The position numbers were made by a program, and so were the translations under genes. A stretch of DNA of 64,000 nucleotides from Litsea cubeba (Eukaryota; Streptophyta; Magnoliopsida; Laurales; Lauraceae). The DNA is taken from positions 8,186,636-8,250,635 of the forward strand of contig CM022949.1 of the NCBI GenBank assembly GCA_012931725.1, read 5' to 3'. Numbering within the stretch: position 1 is the stretch's first letter; the number at the start of each line of letters is the position of its first letter. Shown in pieces: positions 43,501-55,500 of the stretch. The notes below the pieces were generated by a model. That model worked only from the letters and a program-made list of their open reading frames with translations, searched no databases and was not told the origin of the DNA.

Positions 43501-46500
43501 AGGTAAATGTCCACCTACGTCAAAGATCATTCTGACATACTCCCGATTCGTTGGCTGATCTACCGCTTCTATGTACAGCTTCATGTATAATTTCTTTTGA
43601 TGGTCGAACGTTATGTGGATGTGAGATCGAACCCTTAGGCACTTCATATGTGAAATTTACACCATCAAATCACAATCTCTGATTAGCCGTTCTTCTCCAA
43701 GTTTCCATTGTTGACTAAGAAGCACGGACATGGACACAAGACACGGACACGACACGACACGCCGACAAAGCATTTCTCAAAAAAGTAGGACACGGACACG
43801 TCGGGGACACGTTAATATTTAATAATAATAATAAATCTAATCATATACACGGACATGGACATGCCGACACAGCAGATCTTCTTCTTCTTCTTCTTCTTAT
43901 TCTTTTGTTAGGGCTGGACGGACGAATATGTTTTTTTTTTCTCTTTTGTTTAGGGCTGGACGGATGAATGCTTTTTTTTTTTCCTCTTTCGCTTAGGGCT
44001 GGGGCTGAATGGACAAATTAAAAGAGCCTCCTTTTCCTCTTAAGCTATAACTTTTTACAAACAACCCCCTTTTCTTTTCTTTTTTTACTCTAATTTTATT
44101 TTTTTTCCAATTAAAAGAGGCCAGCGTGTCCCTAACGTGTCCCCAGCGTGTCCAGAATATAAAATATAAAAAAATAAATAGGATACTCTTTTTGGCGTGT
44201 CCAACTCGTGTCGGACAAGGACACGACGGCCCCGGAGAGGTTCCGTGCTTCCCAGATTGTTGATCCCCATAGACAATCTATGTGAGAATTAATGTGGGGA
44301 ATTTCAACAACTAATGCTTCTTCCCTAACTACTTGTATATTTTGATCACCATTAACCATAGAAGGAAATTCGGGGCTAAATGTAGTTGAGGAATTGTCTG
44401 TGCCTGGCTTTGGCTTCTCAGTCTGCATATCTTCTGCCACTAATTCTTCAACATGATCTGTTGTTAATTGCGATGACTTTCTGTCTTGAAGTGTAACTTT
44501 TTCCAGAGGAGACTGTTTAAGCATGCGTTCCACACGAATTGCTTTCCAATATGCCTCATGAATGGCCGTACAGTCAATCATTCGCTCCACTAAATCCGGT
44601 CTCAAGCCTCTTACAAAACTAATTAAATCGTGTTCCTCATTGTCATTCTCATAACAGTAAAGCACAAAGAATAGAACGAGAGAATGGAAAATAGAATGTA
44701 TTATTCCGTCTTTTCCTTTGGAGATCCCTCAATATATAACCATTACTTGCCTTAATCAAGGCTCTAATCTAGGCAAGTATATCAATTACAATTCTAAGTT
44801 ATGGAAGCAATGACTAAAATAGAATATACACACTATATACAACTGTATCAATTTGACCCAAGCAATCCACGTGATGTATTATGAATTGGGCTAGATCCCT
44901 TCATGGGACGTGGGCCAACTTAACACCCCACCTCAAATTGATGCGAGAGAATCAACGAGCATCAATTTGCCAACCAAGAATTGATGGCGTGGTCGTGGAA
45001 GAACTTTAGTAAGAATGTCGGCAATTTGAAGCTCAGTGGAGACATGCGGAAGTCTGATGACGTCACGCTTAAACTCATCACATATGAATGTGTTTAGTGA
45101 GTTCATAAAAAATCGGATTTTCAGCAATCCGAATTGCACTTGTATTATCTGTATAAAGGGGGGTAGCTCCTTCTTTCTGAAATCCTATGTCAGATAGCAG
45201 ACCTCGGAGCCAAAGAATTTCGGAGCATGCAGTAGACATGGCTCGGTACTCAGCCTCATTAGAAGATTTTGAAACTTTTTCATGTTTCTTGCATTTCCAG
45301 GAAATCGGACTATCACCCAAAAACATGCACCATCCTGTTGTCGATCTGCAAGTATTCGGACGACCAACCCAGTCAGCATCTGAATAAGCTATGAGGGATA
45401 GAGGATTGTTTGATGGAAAAAACAACCAGCGAGTCGGTGTGCGAATAAGGTACCGAATGATGCGACGAACAACAACCAGATGAAGGTAACGAGGAGCAGT
45501 CATGAACTGACTCATTAGGTTGACCGCATAGGAGATATCAAGACGAGTGATCGTGAGGTAGATCAAGCTACCAACTAACCGGCGATATGCGGTAGGATCT
45601 GGAAGAAGGTCCCCATCCTCTTGACTAAGTTTAACATTCAGTTCGACCGGCGTATCTACTGGAGCTGAAGCAGTAAGGCCAGGCAAGTCAATGAGATCAA
45701 CAATGTATTTGTGCTGATTGAGAACTATACCTTTAGTCGATTGATGAACTTCAAGACCGAGGAAATAGTTTAAAGGGCTGAAATCCTTCATGTGAAATGT
45801 TTCACTAAAAGAAGCTCGGAGTTCCTGAATCATTTGTGCATTTGGACCAGTAATGACTATGTCATCAATGTAGACAAATAGCATAGTAATCCCGGACGGA
45901 GCATGATGTAAAAACATAGACGGATCATACTGGCTCGAATGAAAATCCAAGCGGAGAAGAGCACCTTGAAATTTCTCAAACCATCCGCGAGGAGCTTGCT
46001 TAAGACCATAGAGGGAACGACGGAGTTTGGCAACCATACCCTTACCGGAGGAGTACCCCTGAGGCAGACGTATATAAACATCTTCTTTGAGATCACCATG
46101 AAGAAATGCATTTTTGACATCCATTTGATATATAGGCGAAGACTGAGATGTAGCAACGGCAAGAATTATGCGTACGGTGGTCATTTTGGCGACAGGAGCA
46201 AAAGTTTCATCATAATCGATGCCATATTCCTGCCGATTTCCAAGAGAGACAAGGCGCGCCTTATATCGATCTAATGTGCTATCTGATTTTAACTTGAGAG
46301 AAAAAATTCACTTACAGCCAATAGGTTTGACACCCCCAGAAGACTGGACAATATCCCACGTATGATTATGCTCTAAAGCATCCAATTCATCTTGCATAGC
46401 CTTGTTTCAATATTGGTGTTGCACGGCCTAAGAATAGGATTGTGGGATGGAAGAAGAAGACAAAGTGGCCATTATGGAAGTATGTGAGAACCTATAGCGA

Positions 46501-49500
46501 TCTGATGGTACCGAAATGCGAGTGGAGCGACGCAGTGAAGGATGTCCAGAGGGACCAATTGCCAGAGGTGGACCGATGCTGGAGGAAGATCAGGAGAGGG
46601 ATTCCCGGTAGGCACTTCTTTATTTCGTCTTAGGATTAAATCGAACAACTGACGTGTTGTCAGAAAAACCAGGTAAAGACACCAAGGAGGAGTCAAGAGG
46701 ATCAAGCTGTTTTTGAAAAAAATATTGTGTTTCAAAAAAAAAAACGACATTCCTAGAGGTACGTATGCGACGAATGTGAAGATCGTAGCAAAGGAACCCC
46801 CTTTCTAGAAGGGTGCATAACCTTAAAAAAACACACCGAGCTGATTGAGCGGTTAGTTTTGTTCTTTCAACCGGAGACAAATGTACAAAGCAAACGGAGC
46901 CAAAAACATGAAGATCATCATAGGATGAAGATGTCTTATATAATCGGAGATATGGGTTCTGATTTTCAAGACGGGTTGAGGGCATACGATTTATAAGATA
47001 AGCTGCAGTAGCCAGGGCCTCAACCCAAAATCGGGTAGGAACCGATGATTCAAGAAGAAGGGAGCGAGTGACATCAAGGAGATGTCTATTTTTCCTTTCA
47101 TCGACTCCATTCTACTATGGAGTATAAGGACAAGTTCGTTGGGAAATAATGCCTTTGTTTTGTAAAAACTATTGGAAATTAGAAGACATATTCCCCGCCC
47201 GAATCAAATCGCAAGATTTTAATGTAGGTGGAAAATTGATTCTCAACATAAGCCAAATTTTTTTTAAAAATATTGAAAACATCAGATTTGGAATGCAGAA
47301 AGTAAACCCATGTGAACCGACTAAAATCATCAATAAAAGTCACAAAGTATTATAGTGAGCGTGAGAAAGAGCTGGAGCAATTCCCCATACATCGCTATGA
47401 ATTAAATCAAAACACTGAGTGCTGTGTGAAGTGGAAATAGGAAATGGAAGAATTTTGCTCTTTCCTATTTTACAAGTAGCTCAATCAAAAGGCACACAAG
47501 AAGATAAACCAATAGATTTATTTAATAAACCAGAATTTAACATAAGGGACAAAGCTTTGGAATTAGGTGTCCAAGTCTATTATGCCACAATTGGCAGTTA
47601 TCTCTAAAAGAAAAACAAAACACATCATTTTTTTTTAATGGATACTTTCATTAAAAAGAGCAAACAGCACAAGAGAAAAGTACTGAAAGCAGAAGAAAAC
47701 AAAACAAAACAAAATAGGACAAGCTAAGGCCCTGTCAAAGAAAAGGCCACCTCTTTCCAGTGATACACAATTTGATCTAAAGAGTATCCCTTAAAAGAAG
47801 GGAGAATAGACACCAAAAAAGCTACAAAAAACTTCGATTTCTCCACCAGTATGCTTTCACTAACTGCAATTCCTTCAAAACATCTTGAGTTTCGTTCCTT
47901 TCAAATCGTCCAGATCACTACTAGGAAAGACAACCGCCACATCACTTTGCCTTTCGGGTCCCCAATTGGAACATTTCAAGCTTGGAAAAGCTCGGGTAGA
48001 GAATGAGGAAGAGCCCAACAGCAACCAAACCCTCCTATTATAGCCATCCAGATAGTCTGAACTGAATTATAATTTAGCAAGAGATGATCCACGGATTCTT
48101 CGTCCTTCAAGCACATCGGGCAAAACAAAACACATCATTGTCAAATTTATTCCTAGAAGATTTAGAAAAATCCAATAGAAACAAGCATCCACACTTAGGC
48201 CCCCTCGTGATCTCCTTCCTTGACATCTGGTCGTGCACAACACAACCAGAAGAAGAAAAAGATATGTTACAATTATTTTCAACAAGTTGCCCGACTGACA
48301 ATAGGTTTGAAGTTAAATTGGGACAAAGATATTTTTCATTGGGATGGGACCAGAGATATCTTCGAGAGCAGTAATGGGAACATTGCCTCCGTTAACAGTT
48401 TGGATTTGAAGATTGCCATTGTATCTTGTCATATTGGAGAGGAGGGTACGGGAATATGTCATATGATAGACGCACCGGAATCAAGAAACCAAGTAGAAGA
48501 TAGAGGTGAGGTACATGAGAGACCAAAGGTAGAGAAAGCGTTGACAATCATTTGTTGAACCAATTCAGGAGTGAGAAAGGATGAGGGCTCAGGCTGTGAG
48601 GGTGCAGATGTAGGAGCAGGCATAACCGAAGAAGCAACATAAGCATGCGGAGTCTGAGATTGTGGAGTCTGATACTGTGAGGGTGCAGATGTAGGAGCAG
48701 GCATAACCGAAGAAGCAACATAAGCATGCGGAGTCTGAGATTGTGGAGTCTGATACTATGGATTCTGATATTGTAAAGTTTGATACTGTAGTGATGGACG
48801 TTGTGGGTGGCGGTGACATTCAGAGATGATATGTCCCGACTTTTTATAGTAACTGCAGATCTTCTGTTTGCATTGAGTAGCAATGTGCCCGAATTTTTTA
48901 CAATTGTAACATTGCATTTTGCTCGTCGAGGCGGAGACTGAGAAGCCATATTTGCCGAGATGCGACTGAATAGGTCTCAGTCTTTTGTTGAGTCATATGG
49001 GCCGAGGTCGCAATGCGCTGTTCTTCGTGGAAGAGTGCATTCAAGCATATATCCAAGGAAGGTAATGGCGTCCGATTCATCAGGGAAGATCGGACACTTT
49101 CATATTCATTCCGTAGTTTCATCAAAAATTGATCCCTTACACTAGAGGCCTGAAGATCATGAATTACGATCAAAACATCGGCAGCCACATCGGCATGCTT
49201 AATACTATCGTATTCCAACCAAAGTGTACGAAATCCCGAATAGTAGTCTTGTATTGACAAGGTTTCTTATGTATATTCAGCAATCGCACATTCAAGATGA
49301 AATTGACGTGCTGAGTTATCTTGATGGTGCACTTTCTTCAGATACCCCCACATGTCTTTTGAAGTTGGGTAAGGTTTGAGATTCATTATCAGATGTGGCT
49401 TGACAGATCCAAGGATCCATGATTTTATCTTCGCATCTTTAGTATGCCAAGATGATATCTTCTTCTCATCTTCAGTGCGTTTAGGGTCAGATCCAGATAT

Positions 49501-52500
49501 CCCCACAATTCCTTTGCTTCAAGGTATATTTGAAACTGGAAGGATCATGCAGAATAATTTTTGCCAGTACCGGATCAAAGTAACCTCAGATTTCTCCATC
49601 TCTAAGTGATATTTGCCAAAAATACTGATTGAATCAGTAAAAACAACAAAAAAGTTCAGCAACAGGGAAGAGATGAAGGCTACAATTGTATAACAAGACT
49701 ATATTGTGTGTAGAAACCAAATGCTATCCAAGCAGAGAAGAACAATGCAACCCAAAACACTAACAGGGCAAAAATACACCCCTAACGACCTGAATATTGG
49801 CTGTATATCCTCTATGTGGGCCCCACTGATGGGTCTGGACAAAGATTAGATGATATTTCTAAGGAAGCACATAAATCTAGCTTCTACTGAAAAAAGAATT
49901 ATCCAATTCCACTAAAAATTCAGGATTATGTACAGTCTAGATGAAAACAGTATTAAAAATCTGGAAATTTTCGAGATTTGAGTAAAACTCCAACCTGGAA
50001 GTGCTGAAAAAATCTGAAAAAATCACCAATATTCCTAGAAACTCCAGGCGACCATGTCTAGATAGGTTGCTAAAGGTGTTTTGATGATCAGAGGTGGGCC
50101 ACCATGAAGATCCGTGATCTGTCTTTCTCGAAACTGTCTGGATTTCTCGAAACAGATCCTTGATCTGTCTTTCTTCACTAGAGAGATTGGTTTCTCTCTG
50201 ATCTATTGCCTTGATGCTATGTCAGATCACATACCCAGATTTCTTTGAACTTGTCTCTGATACCATGTCATTCTCATAACAGTAAAGCACAGAGAATAGA
50301 ACGAGAGAATGGAAAATAGAATGTATTATTCCGTCGTTTCCTTTGGGGATCCCTCCTCAATATATAACCATTACATGCGTTAATCAAGGCTCTAATCTAG
50401 GCAAGTATATCAATTACAATTCTAAGTTATGGAAGCAATGACTAAAATAGAATATACACACTATATACAACTGTATCAATTTGACCCAAGCAATCCACGT
50501 GATGTATTATGAATTGGGCTGGATCCCTTCATGGGTTGTGAGCCAACTTTACACTCATCATCCTCTAATCCACATGCTTCTTGTAGCCTTGAAAATTTGT
50601 ACGAGTATTCAAGAACGGACAACTCTTATTTCAAATCAAGAAATTGCCGAAAATAATCTTCATTCTCAGCATACCATATTCCATATTTAAGTGCATATTT
50701 GACTCTTTGAATTCATTATAGAATTTACTGATATCCAATGTCATATTGGATGTATGAATGGACTGACCTTTTCTGTGCAAATTCCACACATGAAGTGCCT
50801 AAGGGTTCAATCTCACATCCACGTAACATCCGGCCATCAAAAGAAGCTATACATGAAGCTGTACACAAAAGCAGTAGATCATCCAACGAATCGGAAGTTC
50901 GTCCGATTGATCTTCCGACCCAGGCAGACATTTACTGAACTTGAGGTCGAGTTCTTTCCAAGCCGAGAAGAATGATGCAGATGGACCTCAGGCCACATGT
51001 GTAGGGCCCAAGTAGATTTAGGATATTTTATTAACTAATTATATATCATTAGTTTCTAATTTTATTTAAGGAATTGTAATTAGGATAAAATTCTAGTTTA
51101 ATTAGGTTTCTTAGGCCCTAAGTTATGTTTTCTTATTTATACCATTAAAAAAAATGTTTTCTTATTTATATGGCATTGTAGAGAATGGAATTTAAGAGAA
51201 TTGATTAATTGAATTTGGGTTTTGCCATTGAGGTGTGTCCTCGTTATTGCTTCCGTGGAGACTTTTGAAGTGTCTTCGAACACATGCTTCGGCACTTCCC
51301 CGCAAGCCCCACTAGGGGTTTTTTTCTCTCTCCTTTCTAAAGTGTTGTGCACGCAGAGGAGAAAAAGGGGCGATCGGCCCTTGTATTGTTTGGCTTTGCA
51401 ATGGTGATGAGAGATGCTGGCCATCGACGAAGGAGAACGTCGGACTGGTCGGACAACAACGATAAAGGCTCGACGTTATTGGAGATGGGGCTGAATCTCT
51501 GCTCGATTGTTGTGCTTGGAGCAAAGAAGAGATGGAGAGGCAAGGCGTTGATGGATGACGACAGCGGTTTTGCTGGAGGCTAGCACAAGGGGTGACGGCG
51601 AGGCGGGCGACAAAGGCGTCTTGGCTGTTGCGTTCCGGTGCCAGGTACGAAGGGCTCTCTTCTCTGTTTCTCCTTCCTACAACTTTCCTTTATTTTCCTG
51701 CTCGAGATGGGTTTTTGGTGAGGGTGGGGGGTTTCGGAAGAGGGGCTGTGAGGGATGGTTTTGTAGCTCTGGACGGTGTCAAGGCTGGGTGATGGGAAGG
51801 GAACAGTGGAGGGTTGGCAGTGATTGGTTTGGGTTCAGGGTAGGGATGACGATTTTGGATGAGGTTGGATTTGTTAGAGTTGTTGGGAGGAGTTGTTGGG
51901 CGGATAGGGGTTTGGGTTTCGGGTGTATGGATCTAGGGTTACGGTTCTGGGATGAGGGAAGATGCTGGGTATCTGGGATGAGGGAAGACGCTGGGTTTCT
52001 TAGATGAAGCAAGATGGTGGGTTTCGGCGGGAAGAAGATGGGATTGGATTCTATTGGAATGGAGATAGGATGTATATGGGTAATCACGCCATTTGATCAA
52101 GGGTCGTTCGACTCTAATACCAAACTGATGCAGGCCCTAGGGTTAGGGCTTGCGTGGAGGTGCCGAAGCGCGTGTCCGCAAACACTTCAACAAGTCTCCA
52201 CAGAGACCGATAATGAGGACGCACCTCAATGAAAAACCCAATTTTCATGAATCGAACTCTCTGAAATTCCATTCTCTACAATGCCATATAAATAAGAAAA
52301 CTTAACTTAGGGCCTAAGAAACCTAATTAAACTAGGAAACTAATTAAACTAGAATCCTATCCTAGTTACAATTCCTTAAATAAAATTAGAAACTAATGAC
52401 ATATAATTTGTTAATAAAATGTCTTAAATCTACTTGGGCCCTACACCTGTGGCTTGAGGTCCATCTGTATCACTCAACCAGTAATATGGCTTACATGGGC

Positions 52501-55500
52501 TGAGGTCCTGGGGCAGCCTGGAAATCTTAGAATGGATTGTGACATTTCTCACATTGTATCGGTCATTCTTATCAAGTTCAATACAAAAGTTGTCATTGAC
52601 CATCCAATTAAAAATTGCTTGTAGACATTGCAAGCTAAGTCAATGAAGACTTGAATAAGAAGCAAAATGTTGTTTGTGGGCCATCCTGATAACACCCGTA
52701 TGCTTTTCTGAATTTTTCACTTTCAGCCGAGTCCCATGGGACCTTCATCGCTCCAGGTCGAATCTGAGTTGACTTGGTCTCGGCCAAGTCTTTAATCCCT
52801 GCATGACAATCAACCTTTAATGTATGTAGGCAGTTACCATTGCATGCTGCATGTATACTATTAGAAGATTATTATTGTCTTGAAACTACGCTGACAGTTT
52901 TTTATTGTCAAAATGATTTATTTCTGTATATAAATAGAGATCATCGTCATCAACTGATCCTTATTTCATTTATCTGGGGTCGGTATCAAAGTTTCCTTTT
53001 ATGCATTTAAGCAGCACAATTATCTTACCAAGTCTGTTGTTTTTGTGCAGGGCTTGACCTTTCTGTTTTTCTTTGGATTTAGATGTATTCTAGCTTTGCT
53101 TCATTTTTATCAAGCTGTCATTTTATTATATTTTATTCTTTCAATATTTACTGATCCTGATAAGAAAAACTATTCCAATATATCCTATTGCCTTTTGTTG
53201 CCTATGTAACTTAAAATTGTTTTTATTTAGCACTACTTTTGGGCCTGTTTGGCTTAAGTCTGGTTGGGATGAGCCATTCAGAAAGGTCAGGTTCGCTGCT
53301 GCATACGCTTCCAATTTTGATAGAAATGAGCCGTTCATTTATTTTGGAAAGTTTATGCCACATGCATGTTATTCTAGCTTATGTTTTTTCATTGATAATT
53401 GGTCTAATGGACACCCTATTACTGTCTAGACTTGTTTCATGAACCAACATGCTTAAACAACAGAGATCCCAGTTGATTTGGCAATCAATGACATGCCATT
53501 TCATCATTGTGGTTCAGTCCTTGGAACTTCTCTAATTTGAGATTTACCATTTGAATTCTCGATTCTATGATTCAGTTTTCCTAAAGGAATAATGCCGATG
53601 CTTCTGAATAATATATATACCATGCAGAAGAAGAGAGGAAAGGCATCTCAAAGATTCCAGCGTTTTCAAGAGAGAAATTACATGGATCCCGATCAGGGCC
53701 TTTGTCTTGGCGCGCTCTTTGATATCGCTGCAACGAATGTAGGCAATTTATTTATCATTTATTAGGGTTTTCTTAACACTGCAAGTGTTTGACATAACTG
53801 ATGGCGATACAAATATTTTATTCTAGGGACTTGATATGGGCAGGAGACTCTGCATCTATGGGTTTTGCCGCTCCATAGAGATGCTGAGTGATGTTGTGGA
53901 AGATACAGTCTTAGAGCATGGTGGAGAGGTATGCAATTGCTGCCAACTTCAATAATTGCATTAAAGAAATTTTGTTTGGTGGACAATGATGTTTTGAAGG
54001 AGGTAATTCCAACCGTGGTATAGTATGATTGAAATTCATGTTGGTTGTAGGTTTGTTCAAGACATATCCCTCATATAGAAAATATCAATTTGATCAATTA
54101 AATAAAATTAAAAACCATTAAAAGGAAAAAGAAGAACTAATGGCCTTAACTCTTCCTCATCCACCACTAGCAGCACTTCTCATCATCATCATTATTATCG
54201 AAGCCTCATCCCATCTATCTGGGTCAGCTCCTTGGTTCTGCTTCTCTACTTGGTTACTTCATAAATATAATCCACAGTTTATGATCCTATATATCCAAAC
54301 ACATCTTTAAATGATGTCATTCGCCCAGAAGAAGTCTCAAATGAAAATGCAAATGCAATTAGATGCCTTGAATTTAAAATTGGGCTAATATTTTTCATGT
54401 TTTTTAATCTAGGTGATTATTAAAATACTCTTGTGGTTCCTGCATTATTTGCATGTACAAATCTATTATTTGCGGAAATACGAGATCTACATTTTTCCAT
54501 GTGCTGGCAAATGCCACTATGGTATATGTGTAAGTTGAAGACTGTTGCAAGCACAGCCACAATTAAATGCCCTGAATAAATGTTAGGTGAATATTTGCCC
54601 TTCAAAGAAAAATATTGGGCAAACATTTATGTTTCTAAGCTAGGTGAACATTAAATGCTCATGTTGTTCTTACAGACGTTTTGTTTTTGGAAATGTGACC
54701 TATACCTATCTTTTTGGTGTCCCAGGTGGTTGCAACTATGTTACAATTTCTCTGTCACACTCTAATATGTTGGAAATCTGTTCAGATTTTTAATAAACAT
54801 AATGACTATGCATCTCTACAATTTCTTTTCTGGCTCTGGGTACTCTGAGAATTTGACATTCACCTCTGAGTCCATTATCAATTTTAACCATTGTTCTTGC
54901 CTTGGTCTTGTATAGTTCTTGGTTCCCCCATTTACCCACCCAACTTCCCACTAATAACCCTCCAAAGGTGGTGTTCCAGTCTAGATAAGATCTGTATGAT
55001 ATCTCGTTTGTATTTCTGTTTCTATCTGGTATGTGTTTGCTTCCTTCTGTTGCAATATATCGTTCTGTAGTTCTGTTCCCCTACTGCTGCTTCCTCAGAA
55101 ATAGGAATGCGATGAGAGCAATTTTGCATTGTTCGACTAGATGTATCTTTTTATTCCCCACTCACTCCTGCTTCTTTATGGTGCCAAGGTGGTATTAATC
55201 ATCTTTGGTCCTACTCCCACCATTCTTCTAATTCCACAATCCTGAAGTCCACTCGCTTGCATTCAATCTTGGATATATTCAAGCATTGATGTTAAAATCT
55301 TATAATTCGTATCATTTCCTGAGGAAAACGTTTAATATACATTCAATCAATCCTATTTACAGCTGATTCTTACGATTTGGGTATAAATCTTACGATTCGA
55401 TAATCGTTTCATCAAATCTTACTATTTAAGCGATTCCACTGAATGAGAATAGCCACTGCCAAGAGGTTAATATAAGTGATCTTTTACTTTTTCCTTTCTT

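Larger units (their letters stand above)
44641..50553 (-). mobile_element. Ty1/Copia retrotransposon nested in the Gypsy gag
   Basis: 5913 bp with short LTRs at 44641-44925 and 50266-50553 and a perfect 5-bp target duplication, ctcat (44636-44640, 50554-50558). It reads leftward: 5' LTR, PBS TGGTATCAGAGACAAG (50265-50250), gag, protease, integrase, RT, RNase H, then a GGTGGGG polypurine tract next to 44925. RT-RNase H is open for 368 codons, but gag and integrase contain stops, and a LINE is inserted at 47630-48121. The LTRs are closely similar, so it is young. Confidence 0.95.
43101..52472 (-). mobile_element. Gag-only Ty3/Gypsy-like element in intron 2, with nested insertions
   Basis: LTRs are 43101-43464 (364 bp, 3') and 52126-52472 (347 bp, 5'). 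On the minus strand both begin TGAT(G/A)CAGATGGACC and end CCTAGGGCCTGCATCA. The flanks ctcag (43096-43100) and ctcaa (52473-52477) are a probable target duplication with one mismatch. The PBS TTGGTATTAGAGTC (52124-52111, initiator-Met type) and the polypurine tract GCCGGGGGAGAA beside 43464 set the orientation. Only gag-like coding is seen, with no pol. A hAT MITE and a Copia element are nested inside, and part of the 3' end is also present in inverted orientation (50695-51305). Confidence 0.82.

Noticed and set aside
51555..52007. 150-codon plus-strand frame as a host gene
   Set aside because: It lies in the leader of the Gypsy element, with no motif and a biased Gly/Trp/Arg composition.
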